NCBI GenBank assembly: GCA_902805975.1
Contig: CADCUT010000066.1
Coordinates: 1 to 43,503, forward strand
Origin: an uncultured Rubrobacteraceae bacterium
GTDB lineage: Bacteria > Actinomycetota > Rubrobacteria > Rubrobacterales > Rubrobacteraceae
DNA: 43,503 nucleotides
Direction: 5' to 3'
Every line of letters starts with the position of its first letter. Within the stretch, counting starts at the first letter, position 1. Of this stretch, positions 15,636 through 23,389 are shown piece by piece. The translations under genes were made by a program, and so were the position numbers. The notes under the pieces are model-generated. The model ran no database searches, was not told where the DNA came from, and worked only from the letters and a program-made list of their open reading frames with translations.

Positions 15636-16325
15636 GTGCGGCCGACGGTCACCGTAAGCTACGCCCAGACGCTCGACGGGCGCCTGGCGACGCTGGACGG
15701 GGGTTCGCAGTGGATCAGCGCCCCCGACTCCCTCTGCTTCTCCCACGAGCTGCGCGCCACCCACGACGCCATCATGGTCGGCGCCGGGACGGTCGCCAGG
15801 GACGACCCGCGCCTTACCGTCCGCCTCGCGCCGGGCGAGAGCCCCCTGCGCGTGGTCGTGGACAGCTCCCTGCGCATCCCCATGGACGCCGCCGTCCTGG
15901 CCCGGGGCGCCGCCGGCGGCACCGTGCTCGCCGTCAACGGCCGGGCCCCCGAGGACCGCTGCCGGGAGGCCGAGTCGCTCGGCGCCACGGTCCTCAGGCT
16001 CCCCCCTGAGCCACGGGGTGGCGTGGACCTCCGGTCGCTGCTCTTGAGCCTGGGCGACCGCGGGGTTGGCTCCGTGATGGTCGAGGGAGGGGCCGCCCTC
16101 ATCACCTCGCTCCTGCGCGGGAGGCTGGTGGACCGCCTGGCGGTCTGCATAGCGCCCAAGATCCTGGGCTCCGGCATAGAGGCCGTGGGCGACCTCGGCA
16201 TCCGCGACCTCGCTGAGTCCATTGCCCTCGCGGAGGCCGCGTTCACGCCGCGCGGCGGCGACCTGCTCCTGACCGCGCGCGTCGAGTACCCGGCGGGCCG
16301 CGATGCCGTCAGCCGCGCCGGTTAG
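15636..16325 (+). CDS. RibD C-terminal-type reductase (stand-alone)
   Basis: A 229-residue protein equal to the reductase domain of RibD, which is a dihydrofolate-reductase-like fold that reduces the ribosyl group of a pyrimidine with NADPH. Visible motifs: VSYAQTLDGRLAT at the N-terminus, ATHDAIMVGAGTVARDDPRLTVR, and the central VMVEGGAALITSLL. The deaminase domain of full RibD is absent. GTG 15636 is chosen because GAGGAG lies 9 nt upstream; an alternative GTG at 15612 is in frame. It overlaps the next gene by 23 nt and opens a coupled operon with an MDR dehydrogenase, a QueD-like protein and a glycosyltransferase-methyltransferase. Its substrate is therefore more likely a pathway intermediate of that operon than a riboflavin precursor. 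Confidence 0.88.
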   Translation: MRPTVTVSYAQTLDGRLATLDGGSQWISAPDSLCFSHELRATHDAIMVGAGTVARDDPRLTVRLAPGESPLRVVVDSSLRIPMDAAVLARGAAGGTVLAVNGRAPEDRCREAESLGATVLRLPPEPRGGVDLRSLLLSLGDRGVGSVMVEGGAALITSLLRGRLVDRLAVCIAPKILGSGIEAVGDLGIRDLAESIALAEAAFTPRGGDLLLTARVEYPAGRDAVSRAG

Positions 16326-17337
16326 CGCGCGGGCCCTGTGGTTCGCCGGGCGGCGTCGCGCCGAACTCCGGCCCGACGAGGCCCCGGCCCCCGGCCCCGG
16401 CGAGGTGCGCGTGCGGGCGGTCTACTCCGCCGTCAGCCACGGCACGGAGATGCTCGTCTACAGGGGCGAGGTTCCGGAAGACCTCCCGCTCGACCTCCCG
16501 ACCTTGGCCGGGGGCTTCGGGTTCCCCATCAAGCACGGCTACGCCTCCGCCGGCCGCGTCCTGGATACGGGACCAGGCCCTAAGGGCCTCTCGCCCGGTG
16601 ACCCCGTCTTCGTCCATCACCCGCACCAGGACGTCTTTACCGTCCCGGCGGACTTTCCCGTCCGCCTGCCGCGCGACCTCGACCCCCTGCGCGCCGTCTT
16701 CTTCGCGAACATGGAGACGGCCCTGAACGTCGTCCACGACGCCCACGCGCGCCTCGGGGAGACGGCCCTGGTCTTCGGGCAGGGCGTGGTGGGGCTCCTG
16801 GTGACGCGCCTCCTCGCGATGTCCGGCGTCTCCGTCCTCGCCGTCGAGCCCGTCCCCGATCGCCGGAAGCTCGCCCTGAAGATGGGTGCTGGCGCCGCGT
16901 TCGAGCCGGGCGACGGCCTGAGGGAACGCATCGGCGGGGCGACGGACGGTCGCGGGGTGGACGTCGCGGTCGAGGCGAGCGGGTCCGGCGCGGCCCTGGC
17001 GGAGGCCGTGGAGTGCGTGGCGGCCGAGGGGACGGTAGTCGCGGCGTCCTGGTACGGGAAGGAGCCCGTCTCGCTCCCTCTGGGCGGCCACTTCCACCGG
17101 GGGAGGGTGAGGATAAAGTCATCGCAGGTCGGCCGGGTGGCGCCGGAGCTATCGGCGCGGTGGGACGGGAAGAGGAGGATGGGGGCCGTGATCTCACACC
17201 TGCAAGACCCCCGAATTCCGCTCGACTCCCTCGTCTCCCACCGGATACCGTTCGGGGAGGCACCGGGGGCGTACCGGATGCTCGATAAGACGCCGGACGC
17301 CGCCGTGCAGGTCGTCTTCGACTACGGGGAGGGGTGA
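16303..17337 (+). CDS. medium-chain dehydrogenase/reductase (zinc alcohol dehydrogenase-like)
   Basis: A 344-residue MDR-family protein. The N-terminal GroES-like part has GPGEVRVRAVYSAVSHGTE and IKHGYASAGRV in place of the usual GHE segment. The Rossmann part contains ALVFGQGVVGLLVTRLLA (GxGxxG) and AVEPVPDRRKLALKMGA with an acidic beta-2 end that favours NAD. The four-Cys structural zinc site of classical alcohol dehydrogenases is missing. It overlaps the RibD-C gene by 23 nt, and its stop overlaps the next start. It should oxidise or reduce a side-chain carbonyl or alcohol in the operon's product; this is inference from context. Confidence 0.87.
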   Translation: MPSAAPVSARALWFAGRRRAELRPDEAPAPGPGEVRVRAVYSAVSHGTEMLVYRGEVPEDLPLDLPTLAGGFGFPIKHGYASAGRVLDTGPGPKGLSPGDPVFVHHPHQDVFTVPADFPVRLPRDLDPLRAVFFANMETALNVVHDAHARLGETALVFGQGVVGLLVTRLLAMSGVSVLAVEPVPDRRKLALKMGAGAAFEPGDGLRERIGGATDGRGVDVAVEASGSGAALAEAVECVAAEGTVVAASWYGKEPVSLPLGGHFHRGRVRIKSSQVGRVAPELSARWDGKRRMGAVISHLQDPRIPLDSLVSHRIPFGEAPGAYRMLDKTPDAAVQVVFDYGEG

Positions 17338-17714
17338 TGTACGAGGTATACGTTGCGGCGGCCTTCGAGGCGGCCCACCGCCTCAAGGGGAACTTCGGGC
17401 CGGCCTCCCGGACCCACGGCCACACGTACAGGCTTGAGGTGCTCGTGCGCGGCGAGGAGCTCGCGGAGGACGGCACGCTTGTGGACATAGGAAAGCTCCG
17501 CGATACGGTGGACGGTATCGCCGCCTCCCTGAACTACCGCGACCTCGACGAGGTTTCGGGCCTCGCGGGCAAGAACACCACGGCCGAGGTCGTGGCGGGG
17601 TTCTGTTGGGATGGGATCTCACCTTCCCTGCAAGGGCGCGGCCTGGACTCCCTCACGGTGCGGGTCTGGGAATCGCCGCAGGTCTACGCCGCCCGCCAAG
17701 AGTCCCTCGACTGA
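17337..17714 (+). CDS. 6-pyruvoyltetrahydropterin synthase / QueD-like protein lacking usual catalytic residues
   Basis: A 125-residue T-fold protein. Zinc-type histidines are present: His14 in FEAAHRL, and His27 and His29 in THGHTYRLEV. The C-terminal pterin-anchoring Glu is present in RVWESPQVY. However, the nucleophilic Cys that precedes HGH in QueD and 6-PTPS is absent (the stretch reads GPASRT), and the catalytic Asp-His found in LDHxxL is LNYRDL here. It is therefore unlikely to perform the normal PTPS or CPH4 reaction. I recall a Streptomyces coelicolor homologue (SCO6650) reported to lack the triad too; that is from memory. ATG 17337 overlaps the previous stop; GTG 17334 is possible. 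It probably binds a pterin-like substrate. Confidence 0.87.
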   Translation: MYEVYVAAAFEAAHRLKGNFGPASRTHGHTYRLEVLVRGEELAEDGTLVDIGKLRDTVDGIAASLNYRDLDEVSGLAGKNTTAEVVAGFCWDGISPSLQGRGLDSLTVRVWESPQVYAARQESLD

Positions 17715-17716
17715 CC

Positions 17717-19633
17717 TTGCGCGCCGCCTTCGTCACGGCCGGGGACACGAAAAGGCTTACTGGCGGCTACCTGTACAACCGGCGTCTCCTGGAAGGGTTG
17801 GAGGAGAGCGGCGTGGAGGTGGAGGTCATGGTGCCCAGCGGCGCGGACCCGGCTGAGCAGGCCACGGCCGCGCCGGGCTTCGGCCGCGCCTTCGACCCGG
17901 CCCCATTCGACGTCGTGGTCGTGGACGCGCTCGCCCGCATCGTCGTCGCCCCGCATATGGACGCCTGGAGGTCCGTGAGGCCCGTCGTGACGCTCGTCCA
18001 CGAGCTTCCCGGCGCTGCCGACCCTTCCCTCGCGGACCGGGAGCGCCCGTTCGAGTTTCCCCTTCTCCGGTCGGGCCGGCTCGTCGCCGTGAGCAGGCAC
18101 GGAAAGGAAGTATTGCTGGACAGGGGCGTCCCGGCGGGCCGGGTGGCCGTGGTCCCGCCCGGTTTCGACGGGCTGGAGAGGCATCCGGAGCAGCCCCGTG
18201 CCGGAGGGGTTCTGCGCGTCGTGTGTGTGGCGCAGTGGATCCCACGCAAGGGCATCCTGGACCTCGTCCGGGCCTGGAGGACGGGAGACAGGTCCGGGGC
18301 CGTGCTAGACCTCGTCGGCGAGACGGACGCCGATGCGGGATACGCGGCGAGGGTCCGGGAGGCCGCGTCAGTCGATCCTTCCATCCTCGTCCACGGTCCG
18401 GTCGACGACGCCACCGTGGCCGGCCTCTACGCCTCCGCCGACCTCTTCGCGCTCCCTTCCCGCTACGAGGGCTACGGCATCGTCTACGCCGAGGCCCTCT
18501 CTTTCGGGCTGCCCGTCATCGCCTGCGCCGTCGGGCCGGTACCCGAGGTCTTGGGAGACGAGGCAGCCCTGCTCGTCCCGCCGGGGGATATCGACGCGCT
18601 CTCCGGGGCGCTGGGCCGGCTGCTCTCGGATGCCGGGCTCAGGGAGAAGCTGTCCGCCGCCGCGCGGCGGCGGGCCGCCGGCCTCCCGCGCTGGAGGGAG
18701 ACGGTCGAGGGGTTTCTGGGCGTGTTGCGGGACGTCGTCGAGGAGCGGGGGGGGATGAGCGTGCCGGACCCGGCAGGGCCGCGCGCCCAGAATCGCCGCT
18801 CGTGGAACGCCGTCGTGGGGGCCCACGACAGCCACCGCGGAGACCTCGCCGGGTTCCTCAAGGCCGGGGGCTCCACGCTCTTCCCCGAAGAAACCCGGCT
18901 GCTCGGAGACCTGTCGGGACGGACGGTGGCGCACCTGCAGTGCAACTCGGGGGGCGACACGTTGAGCCTCGCCGGCCTCGGGGCAGAGGTGACCGGCGTC
19001 GACCTCAGCGACGAGGCGATAAGCTCGGCACGTCGGCTCTCCGGGGAGAGCGGCCTTCCGGCCCGCTTCGTGCGGGCCGACGTGTACGACTGGCTCGCGG
19101 AGAGCGCGGAGGGCGGCGCGCGCTTCGACGCCGTCTTCGCCTCCTACGGCGTCGTGTGCTGGTTGGCGGACCTCGTCTCGTGGGCCCGCGGGATAGAGGC
19201 CATAATGGCGCCCGGCGGGCGCTTCGTGCTCGTGGACTTCCACCCCGCCGCCGACGTCTTCGACGCCCTCTGGAACGTCGCGAGCGACTACCCTTCCGGC
19301 GGGGAGCCGCTGCTGCTCGAAGAGGGCGTCGGCGACTACGTGGCGGATTCTGGAGGCGGGCTCACACCGGCCGGGTTCGCGGAGGGCGTCGACGGTTTCA
19401 GGAACCCCGAGCCGTGCCACCTGTTCCGGTGGGGCCTCGGGGAGGTCGTCACGGCCCTGGCCGGGGCGGGCCTGAAGATAACGGCCCTGGAGGAGTACCC
19501 GTACTCCAACGGCGAGCGCCACTTCTCCCGCATGCGCGAGTTGCCCGGACGCCGGATGGCCCCGCCGGAGAGCGTGCCCGCCGTACCCCTGATGTACGGT
19601 ATCAGGGCGGAGAAGGTCGAAGGCTCTCGGTAG
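17717..19633 (+). CDS. GT4 glycosyltransferase fused to a class I SAM methyltransferase
   Basis: One continuous 638-residue frame from TTG 17717, 2 nt after the QueD-like stop. Residues about 1-345 are a GT-B fold family 4 glycosyltransferase: GGYLYNRRLLEGLEE, VVCVAQWIPRKGILDLVRAW, and the E-x7-E donor motif in SRYEGYGIVYAEALSFGLPV. Residues about 350-638 are a SAM methyltransferase: VAHLQCNSGGDTLSLAGLGA (motif I), VTGVDLSDEAIS, and GGRFVLVDFHP. An in-frame ATG at 18755, right after GAGGAGCGGGGGGG, could let the methyltransferase also be made alone. No stop separates the parts. As the last gene of the operon it likely glycosylates and methylates the final product. Confidence 0.88.
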   Translation: MRAAFVTAGDTKRLTGGYLYNRRLLEGLEESGVEVEVMVPSGADPAEQATAAPGFGRAFDPAPFDVVVVDALARIVVAPHMDAWRSVRPVVTLVHELPGAADPSLADRERPFEFPLLRSGRLVAVSRHGKEVLLDRGVPAGRVAVVPPGFDGLERHPEQPRAGGVLRVVCVAQWIPRKGILDLVRAWRTGDRSGAVLDLVGETDADAGYAARVREAASVDPSILVHGPVDDATVAGLYASADLFALPSRYEGYGIVYAEALSFGLPVIACAVGPVPEVLGDEAALLVPPGDIDALSGALGRLLSDAGLREKLSAAARRRAAGLPRWRETVEGFLGVLRDVVEERGGMSVPDPAGPRAQNRRSWNAVVGAHDSHRGDLAGFLKAGGSTLFPEETRLLGDLSGRTVAHLQCNSGGDTLSLAGLGAEVTGVDLSDEAISSARRLSGESGLPARFVRADVYDWLAESAEGGARFDAVFASYGVVCWLADLVSWARGIEAIMAPGGRFVLVDFHPAADVFDALWNVASDYPSGGEPLLLEEGVGDYVADSGGGLTPAGFAEGVDGFRNPEPCHLFRWGLGEVVTALAGAGLKITALEEYPYSNGERHFSRMRELPGRRMAPPESVPAVPLMYGIRAEKVEGSR

Positions 19634-19656
19634 ACGGAGACGCCTTCACGGGCACG

Positions 19657-20202
19657 TTATCTGCCCGGCGCCTCGCCCAGCGCCCGCCGCACGAAGTCCC
19701 CTTTTCTCTGCGCGTACTCGACCGAATCCTTCGTGCCGCCCTCGATGACGCGTCGCTTGCGGGCCACGTACGCCTGCAGCAGCCCGGGGTCGGAGCGCAG
19801 GCGGTCGCGGAAGGCGCGCAGCTCTTCGGGTTCGCCGGAGCCGGCGGGCACGATGTGGACGTGCAGTCTGAAGAGGTCGCCGTCGTGCTGCAGGGAGCCG
19901 ACCCGCATCGGGCGGTCCTCCGGGAAGGGGTCGCGGGAGCCCTGGCGCCCGAAACCGAGGTCTTCGAGCGCCTCTATCACCGGGGGAAGTTCGCCTTCGC
20001 GGTAGGGGATCGCGAGGTCCACCACGCCCTTGCCCGCGCACCCGGGTACCGCCGTGCTCCCGATGTGCTCCACGCTTACGCCGGGCACGCGTTCCCGGAC
20101 CATCCCCGAGACCCGTCGCGCCACCTCCGGCGTCCTGGGGTCGTAGGGCCGGCAGGCGGCCGGCAGGTCCACGTACGCGCCTATCGGCCGCCGGTGAATC
20201 AA
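19657..20202 (-). CDS. GrpB-family protein
   Basis: A 181-residue protein of the GrpB family, a nucleotidyltransferase-like fold. The hallmark VEHIGSTAVPGCAGKGVVDLAI is clear at about residues 43-65 (shown here in two pieces: VEHIGSTAVPG then KGVVDLAI). LHVHIVPAGS, ELRAFRDRLRSDPGLLQAY and the C-terminal KRRVIEGGTKDSVEYAQRKG complete the family pattern. No substrate is established for stand-alone members. The ATG overlaps the stop of the antiporter gene upstream by 4 nt. Confidence 0.9.
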   Translation of the reverse strand: MIHRRPIGAYVDLPAACRPYDPRTPEVARRVSGMVRERVPGVSVEHIGSTAVPGCAGKGVVDLAIPYREGELPPVIEALEDLGFGRQGSRDPFPEDRPMRVGSLQHDGDLFRLHVHIVPAGSGEPEELRAFRDRLRSDPGLLQAYVARKRRVIEGGTKDSVEYAQRKGDFVRRALGEAPGR

Positions 20203-21233
20203 GGCGTGTAGAAGAACGCCAGGGCCGAGATTATGTAGACGCCGAGGAGCATCGCCCCTTCCAGCCAGTTCGACTTGCCGTCGAGGGCGATAAAGCCCGT
20301 GATGATCACGGAGGCCGCCAGGGCCCCAAGCTCCAGCGGGGTGAAGGTCAGCCTGAGGTCATGACCGAGGAGGGGGCCCAGGAAGACCAGGATCGGGGTG
20401 ACCAGCAGGGCGACCTGGATCGAGGAGCCGAGCGAGATGCTCATGGAGAAGTCCATCTGGTTCTTGTAGGCGATCTGGACCCCCACGATGTGCTCGGCGA
20501 TGTTGCCCACTACCGGCACGATGATAATGCCGACGAACAACTCGGAGAGGCCGACCTCTTCCGTCAGCGGCTCCAGCGCTCCCACGAACGCCTCCGAGAC
20601 GTAGGCGACCGCGGCCGTGGCGCCGAAGAGCACCACGAAGGAGGCTATCCTCCCGAACTGGGGCTCGTGCTCGGGTCCGCCCGCCTGACCCTCGGGGGAG
20701 CGGAAGATAAAGATCAGGTACAGGATGTAGATCACGAACATCACCACGGCCACCTCGACGCTCAGGAAGGTCGGGGGCGTCCCCGGGGTGGTGGCCGCGA
20801 AGATCGTGGGCAGGGCGAGGGCGACGGCGACGATGGCGAGCATCGAGGCGTTGATGCCGGCGATGGTCGAGGAGAAGGTCTGGGTGCCGTTCTTGAGGCC
20901 GCCGAGGAGCAGGCTCGCGCCCAGCACGAAGAGCACGTTGCCGATGATCGAGCCGATGATCGACGCCTTGACCACGGTCGTAAGGCCGGCCGAGAGGGCG
21001 AAGATGGTGATGATGAGCTCTGCGGCGTTGCCGAAGGTGGCGTTCAGGATGCCGCCGATGCGGGGGCCGGCGTGGGCGCCGAGGCTCTCCGTGGCCTGGC
21101 CGAGGACCCACGCGAGCCCGATCAGGGCGAGCGCCGTGAGCGCGAAGATGACGAGCGTGGGCGCGTGCAACAACTCCACGACCACGACCGCCGCGGCCAA
21201 CGCCGCCGTCACGCCGTAAGCGATGTTCCTCAA
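20199..21233 (-). CDS. Ca2+/H+ antiporter (CaCA family, Cax type)
   Basis: A 344-residue membrane protein with about eleven helices in two inverted halves. Each half carries the alpha-repeat signature of cation/Ca2+ exchangers: FGNAAELIITIFAL in the first and VVGNIAEHIVGVQIA in the second, with the conserved acidic residues that bind the ion. The cytoplasmic linker between the halves (FRSPEGQAGGPEHEPQFG) is short. It should export Ca2+ against protons. Its ATG lies 97 nt from the divergent PHP gene, with an AT-rich stretch (ATCATATAAGAT) between them. Confidence 0.93.
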   Translation of the reverse strand: MRNIAYGVTAALAAAVVVVELLHAPTLVIFALTALALIGLAWVLGQATESLGAHAGPRIGGILNATFGNAAELIITIFALSAGLTTVVKASIIGSIIGNVLFVLGASLLLGGLKNGTQTFSSTIAGINASMLAIVAVALALPTIFAATTPGTPPTFLSVEVAVVMFVIYILYLIFIFRSPEGQAGGPEHEPQFGRIASFVVLFGATAAVAYVSEAFVGALEPLTEEVGLSELFVGIIIVPVVGNIAEHIVGVQIAYKNQMDFSMSISLGSSIQVALLVTPILVFLGPLLGHDLRLTFTPLELGALAASVIITGFIALDGKSNWLEGAMLLGVYIISALAFFYTP

Positions 21234-21329
21234 CGTCCGCCCCTCTCAGCCGCCCGCAAAACGCCCCGCCCATCATATAAGATAGGATCGAACGCTCTTA
21301 TACCCGCAAACCTCCGGAGTGAGACACCC

Positions 21330-22088
21330 TTGATCGACTACCACCTCCACGTCATAGCCCACGACGACCGCCCGATGACGGTCGGGAACATCTTGAGCTA
21401 CTGCGAGGTGGCGAGGGCCAGGGGCATCCGCCAGATAGGAATAACGGAGCACGATCGTTACCTGGACAAGATAGACGTCGCCGCCTTCCAGGAGGCGAGG
21501 GAGAAGAGCGAGGGCGTCGGTCTCCGCCTCGGCATAGAGATAGACTTCGTCCCCGGCCAAGAGGAGCGGATGGACGCCGACGCAACGGCGCTCCCCTACG
21601 ACTACGTCATAGGCTCCGTCCACCGGGTGGACGGCGACGAGGTGGACCGGGCCACCGACCAGAGCGTCTACGAGCGCTACGAGACTTACGAGCTCTACGC
21701 CGCCTACTACCGCAACGTCCGTGAGGCCGCCCTCTCTGGCCGGTTCGAGGTCATCGGGCACCCGGACCTCATCAAGATCTTCCGCCACTACCCGGACCGG
21801 GACATCACCCCACTGCTCGAAGAGACCGCGGACGCCGTCGCCGAAGGCGGCGTGGTGGTGGACGTGAACGCGGCGGGGTTGCGCAAGCCGGTCGGTGAGA
21901 TCTACCCCTCCCGGAAGTTCCTGGAGATGTTTCATCGCCGCGGCGTCCCCATCATCCTCTCCTCCGACGCCCACGCCCCCGGCGAGGTCGCCGCCGGCTA
22001 CGACCAGAGCTTGAAGCTCGTCCACGACGTCGGCTACCGCGAGGTCGCCACCTTCGAGAACCACGAACGCGGCTCCCTCCCGCTGTGA
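21330..22088 (+). CDS. PHP-domain phosphatase (histidinol-phosphatase-like)
   Basis: A 252-residue PHP-fold metallo-phosphoesterase. Metal ligands in order: DYHLHVIAHDD (HxH), GITEHDRY, the Glu of LGIEIDFVPG, IGSVHRVDG, VIGHPDLIK, and the closing SSDAHAPGEVA (DxH). TTG 21330 begins the protein, with GGAG about 11 nt before; the frame open far upstream is only antisense of the antiporter. Histidinol-phosphate phosphatase is the best-known activity for this size, but no his genes are nearby, so the substrate is unproven. The stop overlaps the next gene's GTG by 4 nt. Confidence 0.9.
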   Translation: MIDYHLHVIAHDDRPMTVGNILSYCEVARARGIRQIGITEHDRYLDKIDVAAFQEAREKSEGVGLRLGIEIDFVPGQEERMDADATALPYDYVIGSVHRVDGDEVDRATDQSVYERYETYELYAAYYRNVREAALSGRFEVIGHPDLIKIFRHYPDRDITPLLEETADAVAEGGVVVDVNAAGLRKPVGEIYPSRKFLEMFHRRGVPIILSSDAHAPGEVAAGYDQSLKLVHDVGYREVATFENHERGSLPL

Positions 22089-22795
22089 CCAAAGAGCTCT
22101 TCCTACAGGATGCCTACCTCAAGGAGTTCCGGGCCGGTGTTACGAAGATCGACGGCCGGGAGGTCGTCCTGGAGGCGACCGCCTTCTACCCCGGCGGCGG
22201 CGGACAGCCGGCGGACAAGGGCTCTTTGGGCATAGGCCCCGTGAACGCGACCGTTGTCGACGCCCGCAGGGAGGGGGGCGGTATCGTCCACGTCCTCGAC
22301 CGGGCGATACCCGATACCGTCAAGGAGCTTAAGGGCGCGCTCGACTGGGACCGCCGGTACACCCACATGCGCTACCACACGGCGCTGCACGTCCTCTCCG
22401 GTGTGATCTGGAAGTCGTTCGACGCCAGGGTGACCGGCGGCCAGATGCGCCCCGACCGGGCCAGGATGGACTTCTCCTTCCCCGGCGAGTGGACGGCCGA
22501 GGTCGTCGGCGAGATAGAGCGCCTGACCAACGCGGCGCTCGCCGAGAATCGCCCGGTAAAGGTCTACGAGCTACCCCGCGAGGAGGCGCTCGGGAACCCC
22601 GACCTGATCCGAACCCAGGTCAACCTCGTACCCGAACGCGTGAGGACCATCCGCATAGTCGAGATAGAGGCCCTGGACACCCAGGCCGACGGCGGCACCC
22701 ACGTCGCCAACACGAGAGAGGTGGGGGAGATCGAGCTAACCGCCCACAAGAGCAAGGGCCGCCAGAACAAGCGTATAGAGTTCGTGCTGCGATGA
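22085..22795 (+). CDS. alaX: alanyl-tRNA editing protein AlaX
   Basis: A 236-residue free-standing editing protein of the AlaX-M type, which deacylates Ser- or Gly-tRNA(Ala). It has a small N-terminal beta-barrel part with ATAFYPGGGGQPADKG, then the zinc ligands RYHTALHVLS (H-x3-H) and QADGGTHVAN, where the Cys of the classical CGGTHV is Asp, as is common in AlaX-M. The GTG start overlaps the PHP stop and the stop overlaps the next ATG, so three genes are coupled. Confidence 0.92.
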   Translation: MTKELFLQDAYLKEFRAGVTKIDGREVVLEATAFYPGGGGQPADKGSLGIGPVNATVVDARREGGGIVHVLDRAIPDTVKELKGALDWDRRYTHMRYHTALHVLSGVIWKSFDARVTGGQMRPDRARMDFSFPGEWTAEVVGEIERLTNAALAENRPVKVYELPREEALGNPDLIRTQVNLVPERVRTIRIVEIEALDTQADGGTHVANTREVGEIELTAHKSKGRQNKRIEFVLR

Positions 22796-23316
22796 AGCGG
22801 ACGATTGTCCTGTTGTTGCTAGTCTTCTGGATCGCCGGCTGCGGCGGGACGGAAGGGGGCGCCGAAGAGCCGGCGGAGGCCGGTGGTGGCGGCGGAGCGG
22901 ATGCCGGCGCGACGACAGGGGCGGCCTCCCAAGCTTCTTCCCCGGCCACCGGCACGGTACGCATCGCCTCCGGGGATGGGAGCGTCGAGGTCGAGGTGGA
23001 GGTCGCCGACGACACCGACGAGATGACCCGGGGGCTCATGGGCCGCACCGCCCTGGCCGAGGATGCGGGGATGCTCTTTGTGTACCCGAACGAGCGGGAG
23101 CTGTCGTTCTGGATGAGGGACACCCTGATACCGCTCTCCATAGCCTTTATGGACGCCGAGGGGCGCATCGTGGACATCCAGGACATGAAGGCTATGGACG
23201 ACGAACCGCCCCACTACACCTCGGCCGAGCCCGCGCGTTACGCCCTCGAGGTGAACGAGGGCTTCTTCGCGGAGCGCGGCGTCGAGGTGGGGGATATGGC
23301 CCGTCTGCCGGGGTAG
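22792..23316 (+). CDS. DUF192 lipoprotein
   Basis: A 174-residue secreted protein. It has a lipoprotein signal peptide (MKRTIVLLLLVFWIAGC; lipobox I-A-G-C, Cys17) and a 35-residue Gly/Ala/Glu-rich linker, then a DUF192 domain (about 55-174) with MTRGLMGRTALAEDAGMLF, the FWMRDTLIPLSIAFMD core and ALEVNEGFF. DUF192 proteins bind small ligands or associate with membranes in archaea and bacteria, but no general function is settled. It is the last gene of the PHP-alaX unit, with 4-nt overlap. Confidence 0.9.
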   Translation: MKRTIVLLLLVFWIAGCGGTEGGAEEPAEAGGGGGADAGATTGAASQASSPATGTVRIASGDGSVEVEVEVADDTDEMTRGLMGRTALAEDAGMLFVYPNERELSFWMRDTLIPLSIAFMDAEGRIVDIQDMKAMDDEPPHYTSAEPARYALEVNEGFFAERGVEVGDMARLPG

Positions 23317-23324
23317 AGAGACCG

Positions 23325-23347
23325 GGCGCCGCGTTCGTCTCGGCGCC
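23325..23347. terminator. hairpin between converging genes
   Basis: GGCGCCG (23325-23331) and CGGCGCC (23341-23347) form a 7-bp stem with a 9-nt loop in the 73-nt gap between the DUF192 gene and the converging GalT-like gene. No T-run is present on either strand. Confidence 0.35.
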
Positions 23348-23389
23348 GACGGCGCGGACCCTTCTATCCCGGCTCTGGCCTGAGTCGTA

